Source of the DNA: Microcaldota archaeon
GTDB taxonomy: Archaea; Micrarchaeota; Micrarchaeia; Micrarchaeales; CABMGC01
Assembly: GCA_021792235.1 (NCBI GenBank)
Contig: JAJYVC010000019.1
Coordinates: 1 to 18,578 of the forward strand
Direction: 5' to 3'
Length of the DNA: 18,578 nucleotides
The notes beneath the pieces were generated by a model, which saw only the letters and a list, made by a program, of their open reading frames with translations, was not told the origin of the DNA and ran no database searches. Positions 12,464 to 18,578 of this stretch are shown one piece after another; position 1 is the first letter of the stretch, and every line of letters starts with the position of its first letter. Both the position numbers and the translations under genes were made by a program.

Positions 12464-13483
12464 TCAATGCCTGAGATAATCCCTGGCGCCTGTCTTTGAT
12501 ACCTTTATTCTCAGTACCTTGAATCCCTGCCTTTTTAGCACTGATGTGACTTGTTTTTTGTTCCTTCCGAGCAGCGCTATGGCTATTCCTCCGCCACCTC
12601 CACCGCTAAGTTTTGCGCCCCTGGCGCCGTGCTCCCTTGCAGTTTTAACTGCAAGATCCAGGCCTTTACTTGAAACACCTAGCTTCTTCAGCAGCTCGTG
12701 GTTATCATACATCAAGTTGCCTAACAAGTCCATATCTGCATTCCTTATGGCATCTAAGCCCCTTTCTGATATGCCATGAATCCGATCGAATATCGCAGAT
12801 GTGTTTCGCCTATTTTTTTTATACAGCAGCGCAACGTGCCCCACAGTTTCAGCCGTGGACTTCTTTGGCCCGGTATCTATTACTAGCAGGTCAAGATCGA
12901 CATCTACCTTCTCCTTTTTGGCCCCGCTTTCAGTACTAAATGCAGTAATGCCTCCATAAAATGACGTGCTAACATCTATTCTCCCGGCATTCTCGTTGAG
13001 GTGTATCACCCTCTCCCCATCCCTTGCAACATCGATTATGTCGCTGTCCTTTAGTTTCGTCTTGGACGACCTTACAAGCGCCACTGTGAATGCAGTTGAC
13101 AATGCCGCGCTGCTTGCAAGCCCCTTCTGTACGGGTATGCCTGACACGAGCCTTATTCTCTTTCCGATCGGGTCTATTCCGAATTCGTTGAACAGACGTG
13201 CAGCTATAGTGGCGAAAGGAAGGGCGCGCTCTGTCTTTCTTGGCTTCACATAGCCGCTCATGCTCTTCTTTGACTTATATGACTTGTAGAGTGCATCGAT
13301 ATCGTCGCGCGTTAGTGCAGTATCGATTTTGAGCTCTGGCATCTCAATCTCAAAAAACCCTGCTCTGGCCCTGTGCACTGATGCCTTGGCATAGATGTTT
13401 ATTCCCACGGCCAGTGACAGCCTACCGTATACCACTGCATGTTCTCCCAGAAGCTTCACAACTCCCGGCGCCATCACCATCAT
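12464..13483 (-). CDS. mvk: Mevalonate kinase
   Basis: It phosphorylates mevalonate at the 5-hydroxyl, the first committed kinase step of the pathway. The three GHMP motifs are clear: APGVVKLLGEHAVVYG near the N-terminus, GIPVQKGLASSAALS (about 115-129), and KLSGGGGGGIAIAL (about 291-304). GRIDVSTSFYGG (about 168-179) carries the catalytic aspartate. I start it at ATG 13483, giving 339 residues, because a TATA box at 13508-13513 lies 27 bp upstream. The open frame extends to a TTG at 13507, inside that box, so the longer reading is unlikely. ATG 13480 and 13474 remain possible. It converges on the kinase/decarboxylase pair and is divergent from deoxyhypusine synthase. Confidence 0.93.
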   Translation of the reverse strand: MMVMAPGVVKLLGEHAVVYGRLSLAVGINIYAKASVHRARAGFFEIEMPELKIDTALTRDDIDALYKSYKSKKSMSGYVKPRKTERALPFATIAARLFNEFGIDPIGKRIRLVSGIPVQKGLASSAALSTAFTVALVRSSKTKLKDSDIIDVARDGERVIHLNENAGRIDVSTSFYGGITAFSTESGAKKEKVDVDLDLLVIDTGPKKSTAETVGHVALLYKKNRRNTSAIFDRIHGISERGLDAIRNADMDLLGNLMYDNHELLKKLGVSSKGLDLAVKTAREHGARGAKLSGGGGGGIAIALLGRNKKQVTSVLKRQGFKVLRIKVSKTGARDYLRH

Positions 13484-13507
13484 AAAACCGCAACCATGCA
13501 AATACAA

Positions 13508-13513
13508 TTTAAA
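13508..13513 (-). promoter_or_regulatory. TATA box for mevalonate kinase
   Basis: TTTAAA (minus strand GCTTTAAATTG) is centred about 27 bp before ATG 13483. It settles the start against the upstream TTG. Confidence 0.6.
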
Positions 13514-13565
13514 GCATTGCTTACGTATTATTATGTGATTATCTCTTTAAATATGAACCAGTGAT

Positions 13566-14522
13566 ATGATGGCAAAGGACGTAAAATCCTCGATACTCAA
13601 AAACCATGTCAAGGACATAAGGCTCAAGAAGGGAATGACGGCAAAGGCGCTCGTAGACGCGCAGAGGAGCGTAGGTGGATTCTCAGCGCAGCACATGATA
13701 CAGGGCATAGACATACTAAAGGACATGATTGCGGACAAGGACGCGTTCAACTTCCTCTCCTTCCCTGCAGACATAATCGCCACCGGACTACGCGGCATGA
13801 TTGCTGATTCAGTAAAGCACTTCGACGCAATAATAACCACCTGCGGAACACTGGACCACGATCTTGCAAAGGCATACGGTGGAAAGTACAGCCTAGGAAC
13901 ATTTGAGGCAGACGACAGCAAACTCAGGGATATGGACATCTACCGGCTAGGAAACATATTCATAGGGAGCGACCAGTATGGGCTCGCTGTAGAGAAGTAC
14001 TTCACTGAAATCATGGAGGATATATACAAATCACCTGATTATAAGAGGGAATACAGCCCAAGCGAACTTCTTGCCGAGTTTGGGAAGAGGATAAAGGATG
14101 GGAGTTCAATACTACGACAGGCATATCTTGGCAAGGTGCCAATATACTGCCCGGGGATAGTCGATGGGGCCTTTGGAACCCAGCTCACGCTGTTCTCCCA
14201 GGACCACGATTTCAAACTGAATGTGCTCAAGGATGAGATCGCGCTGAGCAATACCTCGTTCGATCACAAGGTTACTGGAGCACTGATGCTCGGAGGGGGC
14301 ATAAGCAAGCATCATGTAATATGGTGGAATCAGTTTAAGGGAGGCCTTGACTATGCAGTATACATAACGACCGCATCGCAGTATGACGGTAGCCTGTCGG
14401 GAGCCAGGCTCACCGAGGCAGTTTCGTGGGGGAAGGTGAAGGCCAAGGCGAAATACACCACAATAGACGGTGACATAACGATAATACTTCCGATAATGTT
14501 CTCATATCTAGAATTGTTCTAG
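13566..14522 (+). CDS. dys: Deoxyhypusine synthase
   Basis: The enzyme uses NAD and a polyamine to place the aminobutyl group on a lysine of translation factor aIF5A. The 318-residue protein has the NAD-binding core motifs FLSFPADIIATGLRG (63-77) and TTCGTLDHDLAK (91-102). It also has the active-site block LGGGISKHH (242-250) and DYAVYITTASQYDGSLSGAR (262-281), ending AVSWGKVK, where Lys290 corresponds to the catalytic lysine. The length is normal for archaea. Two ATGs occur in tandem (13566, 13569) after GTGAT, which may act as a ribosome-binding site. A TATA-like TTTAAATAT at 13546-13554 is rather close to the start; a weaker A/T element near 13530 would fit better. Confidence 0.95.
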   Translation: MMAKDVKSSILKNHVKDIRLKKGMTAKALVDAQRSVGGFSAQHMIQGIDILKDMIADKDAFNFLSFPADIIATGLRGMIADSVKHFDAIITTCGTLDHDLAKAYGGKYSLGTFEADDSKLRDMDIYRLGNIFIGSDQYGLAVEKYFTEIMEDIYKSPDYKREYSPSELLAEFGKRIKDGSSILRQAYLGKVPIYCPGIVDGAFGTQLTLFSQDHDFKLNVLKDEIALSNTSFDHKVTGALMLGGGISKHHVIWWNQFKGGLDYAVYITTASQYDGSLSGARLTEAVSWGKVKAKAKYTTIDGDITIILPIMFSYLELF

Positions 14523-14531
14523 AGGCACAGC

Positions 14532-15938
14532 ATGGATAGTCGTAACATCATATTCATAATGCTTGACACAGTAAGGGCAGACATGCTCAAGCCTTATGGT
14601 GGCAGCATAAACGTAAAGAACATAGGACGACTTTCTAATTACGGAATAAAGTACAATGCGGCCATAGCTCCTGGCACATATACGCTTCCGTCACACCTCT
14701 CCATTTTTCTCGGAAAGCGCGTAAGGAGCATACCCTGGCTGCAATTCATGGGCATAAGGTACAGTGAGCGCATGACCGATCCGTTCCTTAGAAAATCGAG
14801 GTATGTCGCGGGGCGAAAGGAACTTACAATAGCGCAGGTAATGGAGTACTTCGGATACAGGAGCGCTCTCTTCTCAAACAATCCTTTTGTCTCGGATGCC
14901 ACAGGTCTCGCCGCGGGCTTCTCGCACATAAGCAACCTGTTCATAGAGAACAAGCTTAGGACTAACAAGACATCGGTAAAGGCAGTTCTTGGGCTGATAC
15001 AGAGCAGCTATGCAAGAAGGAGCCTTGTAAGACTTGCCGGCCATGTCTCCGGTCTTGTACCCAGCACCAGGCTCGATGAGATGTATATATCATTGAGGAA
15101 GAGGCTCAATGCTCATTTCTCAAAGGAATATGGATACTACGATCTTGACAAAGGGGCCGCAGAGACGAACAGTCGGCTTGAAAGCTATATAAGGTACAAC
15201 AACCATCCAAGCAACTTCATATTCATAAACTACATGGAGGGGCACGAAGGCTATCCGACAAACCTCTTCACTGACAGGTACGTGGAGCAGGACAAATGGC
15301 TTCACATGACCGGTATGGCCAGCGAAGAAGACCTTGAGGTCACTAGGAAGGCATATAGCAAGAGGATAGAGTACCTGGACACAAAGGTAGGCCAGGCGAT
15401 TGGCATGATGCGTGGGAAAGGTATGTTGGACAATGCGACAATAATAGTGTCAAGCGACCATGGCCAGGCCTTCATGGAGCATGGGACAATGTTCCACAAC
15501 GTTCACCCACACAACGAGGTTATACGGGTCCCACTGATCATGGCATACTTCAGAAATGGCAGGCAGGTCCGCGAGAAGGTGGAAATAGACAAGCCTTTCA
15601 GCCTCACAGAGCTGAGCAATCTAATTACAGGCAGGAAGCAGCAGCACGGCAATGTAGTAGTATCGGATCATACTGGTATAACGGAAGTATGGGATACCCA
15701 GCTGCTTAGGCTTTTGAAGAAAAGGTCAAGAAACGCGGAGACTGTGTACAGGAAGAAGGTTCAGCAGGACATGCACTCTACGGCGATATTCCATGGAAGA
15801 TACAAGCTAATACATTATTATGGGAACAGGAAGGATGAGCTGTACAGGATCGACGCCGACCCTGGGGAGTCATTTAACATTATAGACAAAAACAGGTCTG
15901 TTGCGCACAGTCTGCTGGAATACGGAACAGCAGCCTAG
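14532..15938 (+). CDS. Sulfatase/alkaline-phosphatase superfamily hydrolase
   Basis: The 468-residue protein has the metal-binding layout of this superfamily. FIMLDTVRADMLKPYGG at 8-24 has Asp12. The nucleophile region is GTYTLPSHLSIFLG at 48-61. VSSDHGQAFMEHG at 306-318 has the Asp309-His310 pair, followed by FHNVHPHNEVIRVPLIM. The nucleophile position has threonine (TLPSH) instead of the Cys/Ser-x-Pro-x-Arg of type I sulfatases. A formylglycine-dependent sulfatase is therefore unlikely and a phosphoesterase or phosphotransferase is more plausible. No signal peptide or membrane helix is visible, so it appears cytoplasmic. It starts 9 bp after deoxyhypusine synthase, in the same transcript. 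Its last 4 bases overlap the convergent regulator gene. Confidence 0.85.
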   Translation: MDSRNIIFIMLDTVRADMLKPYGGSINVKNIGRLSNYGIKYNAAIAPGTYTLPSHLSIFLGKRVRSIPWLQFMGIRYSERMTDPFLRKSRYVAGRKELTIAQVMEYFGYRSALFSNNPFVSDATGLAAGFSHISNLFIENKLRTNKTSVKAVLGLIQSSYARRSLVRLAGHVSGLVPSTRLDEMYISLRKRLNAHFSKEYGYYDLDKGAAETNSRLESYIRYNNHPSNFIFINYMEGHEGYPTNLFTDRYVEQDKWLHMTGMASEEDLEVTRKAYSKRIEYLDTKVGQAIGMMRGKGMLDNATIIVSSDHGQAFMEHGTMFHNVHPHNEVIRVPLIMAYFRNGRQVREKVEIDKPFSLTELSNLITGRKQQHGNVVVSDHTGITEVWDTQLLRLLKKRSRNAETVYRKKVQQDMHSTAIFHGRYKLIHYYGNRKDELYRIDADPGESFNIIDKNRSVAHSLLEYGTAA

Positions 15939-16528
15939 ACCGTCTTCAGTATGTCGTACACCGTTATTATGCCAACTGCCCTCCCCCTTTCCACAACTAT
16001 TATGCCTCCGCTATTCTCAAGTATGGTTCTGATCCCAGTTACCCTGGAATCTGTATCGACCTGCGGCAACGGAGCCTTCATCACACTTGCCAGGGGCCTC
16101 CTTTTTACTGCGTCTGGATTACGCATTGCTATGTTCAGCAGGTCCCTCTGGTACACAGTACCTATGACGTGCCTTTCATCATCGAGAACGGGCAGCTGCG
16201 GAAAGTCGTAGTCCTTGAATACCTCTATCGCTTCGAATATGGAAGACGACTGGTTTACGAAGATTATCCTCCTGTGCATTATGTCTTTTGCGCGCTTGCT
16301 GCCCATGCCCTCCCTGTGCCCTTCCTTTATCCTGTTAAGCGCATCTACCACATAATACACGGAAAGATAGCTTGGGTTTAGCTTGAGCGCATCTGTTTCT
16401 ATCCTTGCTATAGTGCTCTGGCTGAGCCTGCACATCCTCGCCAGATTCTTCTGGCTGACCCCAAGCTCCTTCCTGCGCTCCCTTATTATAGAGGACATCT
16501 GCTCGAGCGAACTAAATTCTATCGTCAT
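15935..16528 (-). CDS. Transcription regulator with XRE-type HTH and two CBS domains
   Basis: The 197-residue protein has an XRE/lambda-repressor-like helix-turn-helix at about 12-66 (RRKELGVSQKNLARMCRLSQ, then STIARIETD). A short linker leads to a CBS pair at about 83-136 and 147-197 (DFPQLPVLDDERHVIGTVYQ in the first, GIIVVERGRAVGIITVYDIL in the second). CBS pairs bind adenosyl ligands such as AMP, ATP or S-adenosylmethionine. The gene is divergent from S-adenosylmethionine synthetase across an 82-bp gap with repeated sites, so control of that gene in response to an adenosyl compound is a reasonable inference. HTH-CBS proteins of this layout are widespread in archaea; the ligand here is unproven. 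Confidence 0.88.
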   Translation of the reverse strand: MTIEFSSLEQMSSIIRERRKELGVSQKNLARMCRLSQSTIARIETDALKLNPSYLSVYYVVDALNRIKEGHREGMGSKRAKDIMHRRIIFVNQSSSIFEAIEVFKDYDFPQLPVLDDERHVIGTVYQRDLLNIAMRNPDAVKRRPLASVMKAPLPQVDTDSRVTGIRTILENSGGIIVVERGRAVGIITVYDILKTV

Positions 16529-16540
16529 GTTGTATTACCA

Positions 16541-16563
16541 ACAGTAATTTTATGCACAGTAAT
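16541..16563. promoter_or_regulatory. Two ACAGTAAT direct repeats in a divergent promoter
   Basis: ACAGTAAT occurs at 16541-16548 and 16556-16563, 15 bp apart. On the minus strand the two sites (ATTACTGT) flank a CATAAA TATA-like element about 22 bp before the regulator's ATG 16528. The first copy is also half of an inverted repeat, ATTAC-N5-GTAAT, at 16534-16548. The arrangement suggests an operator used for autoregulation and possibly for the divergent gene. Confidence 0.5.
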
Positions 16564-16574
16564 AATTATATTAT

Positions 16575-16583
16575 GATATATAT
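16575..16583 (+). promoter_or_regulatory. TATA box for S-adenosylmethionine synthetase
   Basis: GATATATAT lies about 32 bp before ATG 16611. It gives either a very short leader or a start at 16611/16620. Confidence 0.5.
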
Positions 16584-16610
16584 GCATTCCCGTACATATC
16601 CAAACAGTGG

Positions 16611-17834
16611 ATGATTAGAATGACGAGGAACATATCGGTGGGGAGGCTCAACGGAGTGCCTGTTGCAGAGCAGCAGATAGAGTATGTGGAAAGGAAGGGG
16701 ATAGGGCATCCCGACAGCCTTATAGACGGCATATGCGATGAGACGAGCCACGCCCTGAGCAGGGAGTACCTTGAAAGATGCGACAACACCATACTGCACC
16801 ATAATGTTGACAAGGGGCTCATAATAGGCGGAGCGTCTAAGGCATCGTTCGGCAGGGGTGAGATAACAAAGAAGATAGAGGTAATAGTGACGGGAAGAGC
16901 AACTGACAGATACAAGAAGGTGAACATTGACGTAAACGACATAGCAAGGGAGGTTGCAACAAAGTATCTCAAGGAGAATACGCGGTACCTCGATGTAAAG
17001 AACGAGGTAACATTCGTTTCTAAGATAGCTAGGGGCAGCGCGGACCTGACTGATGTGTTCATAAGGAGGGCAAGGCACGATGACGTGCCTCTGGCAAATG
17101 ACACCTCGTTCGGCCTTGGTTTCGCGCCGCTCACTGACACCGAGAGGCTGGTGCTTGAAACTGAAAAGTATCTGAACAGCAGGGATTACAAGGAGGTATT
17201 GCCTGCAGTTGGGGAAGACGTGAAGGTCATGGGACTGCGAAACGGGGATGAAATAACACTCACTATAGCTATTGCATTCGTGGCTAAGCTTGTAAAGAAC
17301 CTCGACAAGTACATATCGTACAAGGAGAAGGTACGTAATGATGTAAGGAGATTCGCCAAGAAGCTAATAGGCAAGGACGTGACTGTACACATAAATGCGG
17401 CGGATCCTGAAGAGGGCGATGCAGTCTACCTCACGAAGAGCGGACTAAGCTGCGAGGCTGGGGACGACGGATCCGTTGGTAGAGGGAATAGAGTCAACGG
17501 TCTGATAACGCCGTTCAGGCCAATGAGCCTTGAAGCTGCAGCAGGAAAGAATCCTGTAAGCCACATAGGTAAGATCTACAACCTTCTGGCAACTGAGATC
17601 GCTAAGGATATAGCTGATCAGTACCCTTCAATAAAGGAATGCAACATAGCCATAATGTCCCAGATTGGACATAGGATAGACCAGCCGCTTAACCTCAACA
17701 TAGACATCGAAGCAGCCTCTGGCAGCAGTTTGGAGAACCTCAAGGGGAAGGCAAGAGACGTTGCCGATGGGTGGCTCGAGCAGATAGGAGACTTCACAAT
17801 AGACCTCTCCCTTGGCAAATACAAAACATTCTAA
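16611..17834 (+). CDS. mat: S-adenosylmethionine synthetase, archaeal type
   Basis: The enzyme makes S-adenosylmethionine from methionine and ATP. The 407-residue protein is of the archaeal class, distinct from bacterial MetK. Landmarks are VERKGIGHPDSLIDGICDET (27-46), HHNVDKGLIIGG, FGRGEITKKIEVIVTGRATD, ANDTSFGLGFAPLTDTE, and SCEAGDDGSVGRGNRVNGL with the following TPFRPMSLEAAAGKNPVSHI. The length is normal. The start is ATG 16611 or, three codons in, ATG 16620 (MTRNISVG), which is the more usual N-terminus. It is divergent from the HTH-CBS regulator and followed after 7 bp by a small gene. Confidence 0.95.
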   Translation: MIRMTRNISVGRLNGVPVAEQQIEYVERKGIGHPDSLIDGICDETSHALSREYLERCDNTILHHNVDKGLIIGGASKASFGRGEITKKIEVIVTGRATDRYKKVNIDVNDIAREVATKYLKENTRYLDVKNEVTFVSKIARGSADLTDVFIRRARHDDVPLANDTSFGLGFAPLTDTERLVLETEKYLNSRDYKEVLPAVGEDVKVMGLRNGDEITLTIAIAFVAKLVKNLDKYISYKEKVRNDVRRFAKKLIGKDVTVHINAADPEEGDAVYLTKSGLSCEAGDDGSVGRGNRVNGLITPFRPMSLEAAAGKNPVSHIGKIYNLLATEIAKDIADQYPSIKECNIAIMSQIGHRIDQPLNLNIDIEAASGSSLENLKGKARDVADGWLEQIGDFTIDLSLGKYKTF

Positions 17835-17841
17835 TGGTGAT

Positions 17842-18117
17842 ATGATGGCAACAAAATCTGACGTACCGATATATGTGAAATCAAGTGCTCTGTTGCCGCC
17901 TACAGCGGCAGGAGATATAGAAGCACTAAGACGCGAAGGCGAGACAGCTAACCACGTGATACACCGTGCCCTACGCGGAAGAGATCTGGAATCTCTCAGG
18001 AGGAATCTTCCGGATGGGAGAAGGGAAACCAGCAATGATATAATAGGAAGGGTTCTTAGGGAAGCTGCAGCCGATCAGGAAAAGACTGATGCTACCGAAT
18101 CAATAATAATCTGGTAA
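17842..18117 (+). CDS. Small hydrophilic protein of unknown function (91 aa)
   Basis: The start is ATG 17842 or 17845, just after the S-adenosylmethionine synthetase stop and preceded by GGTGAT, a good archaeal ribosome-binding sequence. An upstream ATG in the same frame lies inside the synthetase gene and is unlikely. The protein is very hydrophilic, with many Arg, Glu and Asp, and no membrane segments or cysteines. Two similar segments, ANHVIHRALRGRDLESLRRN and SNDIIGRVLREAA, suggest a short helical repeat (N-x-x-I-x-R-x-L-R). I do not recognise the family. It is probably co-transcribed with the synthetase and ends 4 bp from the convergent uS10 gene. Confidence 0.6.
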   Translation: MMATKSDVPIYVKSSALLPPTAAGDIEALRREGETANHVIHRALRGRDLESLRRNLPDGRRETSNDIIGRVLREAAADQEKTDATESIIIW

Positions 18118-18121
18118 AGTA

Positions 18122-18427
18122 TCAGGACAGCGACATCTCTATCTGCACTGTATCAGGAACAGGTATCCTCATGACCTGTCTCAAGGCCTGGTCGCTCCCA
18201 TCTATTTCCACAAGTAGTTTGTGGATCCTCATCTCCCACCGCTCATAAGTATGAGAGCCGTCGCCGCATGGTGTCTTCCTCACCGTGACCTTATATCTTC
18301 TTGTAGGAAGAGGAATAGGACCACTGAACTTTATCTTTATAGTCTTGGCGATCTCCACTATCTGCCCAGCTATGTTGTGGGCGTCCTTGACGTTCCTGCT
18401 TATTATCTTTATCCTTGCTACAGGCAA
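18122..18427 (-). CDS. rps10: Small ribosomal subunit protein uS10
   Basis: The 101-residue protein matches archaeal/eukaryotic-type uS10: an opening ARIKIISRNVKDAHNIAGQI, then GPIPLPTRRYKVTVRKTPCG, then ERWEMRIHKLLVEIDG and a closing MRIPVPDTVQIEMSL. It is part of the head of the 30S subunit. No ATG is available at the right position; the frame starts at TTG 18427, 4 bp after the EF-1A stop. The EF-1A then uS10 order is common in archaea. Confidence 0.95.
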   Translation of the reverse strand: MPVARIKIISRNVKDAHNIAGQIVEIAKTIKIKFSGPIPLPTRRYKVTVRKTPCGDGSHTYERWEMRIHKLLVEIDGSDQALRQVMRIPVPDTVQIEMSLS

Positions 18428-18431
18428 CCAA

Positions 18432-18578
18432 TCACTGCTTCTTGACCACGTCTAGAACGACTCCTGCAGCCACCGTCTGGCCCATGTCCCTTATGGCAAA
18501 CCTGCCAAGAGGCGGGAAGTCGCTAAACTTCTCTATGCATGTTGCCTTCAATGGCTTTATCTTTACTATGGCAACATC
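18432..18578 (-). CDS. tuf: Translation elongation factor 1-alpha, C-terminal end (partial)
   Basis: The 48 visible residues end at TGA 18432-18434 and continue beyond the right edge of the window. They match the end of domain 3 of aEF1A: VAIVKIKPLKATCIEKF, then the hallmark PPLGRFAIRDMGQTVAAGVV and LDVVKKQ. The protein delivers aminoacyl-tRNA to the ribosome. Its stop is 4 bp from the uS10 start codon, so the two genes form one operon. Confidence 0.95.
   Translation of the reverse strand, partial: DVAIVKIKPLKATCIEKFSDFPPLGRFAIRDMGQTVAAGVVLDVVKKQ

Noticed and set aside
12519..13253. Plus-strand frames opposite mevalonate kinase
   Set aside because: They are shadows of the kinase gene with low-complexity proline/serine translations and no start signals.
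13484..13507. Mevalonate kinase starting at the TTG at 13507
   Set aside because: The added codons lie between the TATA box and the predicted transcription start, and family members begin close to the APG motif.

Overview
The window is archaeal chromosome. It carries a TFIIB-type transcription factor, archaeal S-adenosylmethionine synthetase, deoxyhypusine synthase, an EF-1A/uS10 pair and mevalonate-pathway kinases. TATA boxes of the TTTAAATA type often lie 25-27 bp before start codons, as in leaderless archaeal transcripts. Heavy use of ATA and AGG/AGA codons and the small gene set would suit a DPANN-type archaeon such as a Micrarchaeote, but no marker here fixes the lineage. I found no rRNA, tRNA or CRISPR array.

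Bases 1-5541 are an accessory region. It begins with the tail of a membrane protein, then a small unknown gene, an orphan AbiEii/AbiGii-type nucleotidyltransferase, and two unrelated-looking proteins that share HExxH plus ExxAD metallopeptidase signatures. Next comes a peroxiredoxin gene split in two. Its C-terminal part is at 3242-3421 and its N-terminal part at 5272-5541, both on the minus strand. About 1.85 kb of foreign DNA lies between them, and roughly 20-25 codons of the peroxiredoxin are missing.

The inserted island holds a small gene behind a palindromic operator, a 21-codon RelE-like remnant, and two copies of an about 110-bp block (4014-4125 and 4544-4655). The blocks align without gaps, and their differences fall mostly in first and second codon positions while the framework codons are identical. 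This is the pattern of variable repeats written by a diversity-generating retroelement (DGR). One copy lies in an intact 238-residue protein that is translationally coupled to a 53-residue protein; the other lies in a truncated gene. No reverse transcriptase or template repeat is present here, so any DGR would have to act from elsewhere. This is the most interesting part of the window.

Bases 5566-18578 are core chromosome. One minus-strand run reads TFB, a small surface-anchored protein, malic enzyme and the broken peroxiredoxin. Upstream of it is a polytopic GT-C-type glycosyltransferase. Divergent from that is a mevalonate cluster: diphosphomevalonate decarboxylase and phosphomevalonate kinase on the plus strand, converging on mevalonate kinase on the minus strand. 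Together they give the three steps of the classical mevalonate pathway from mevalonate to isopentenyl diphosphate. Then follow deoxyhypusine synthase, a sulfatase-superfamily hydrolase, an HTH-CBS regulator divergent from S-adenosylmethionine synthetase, a small unknown gene, and the uS10 and EF-1A genes on the minus strand.
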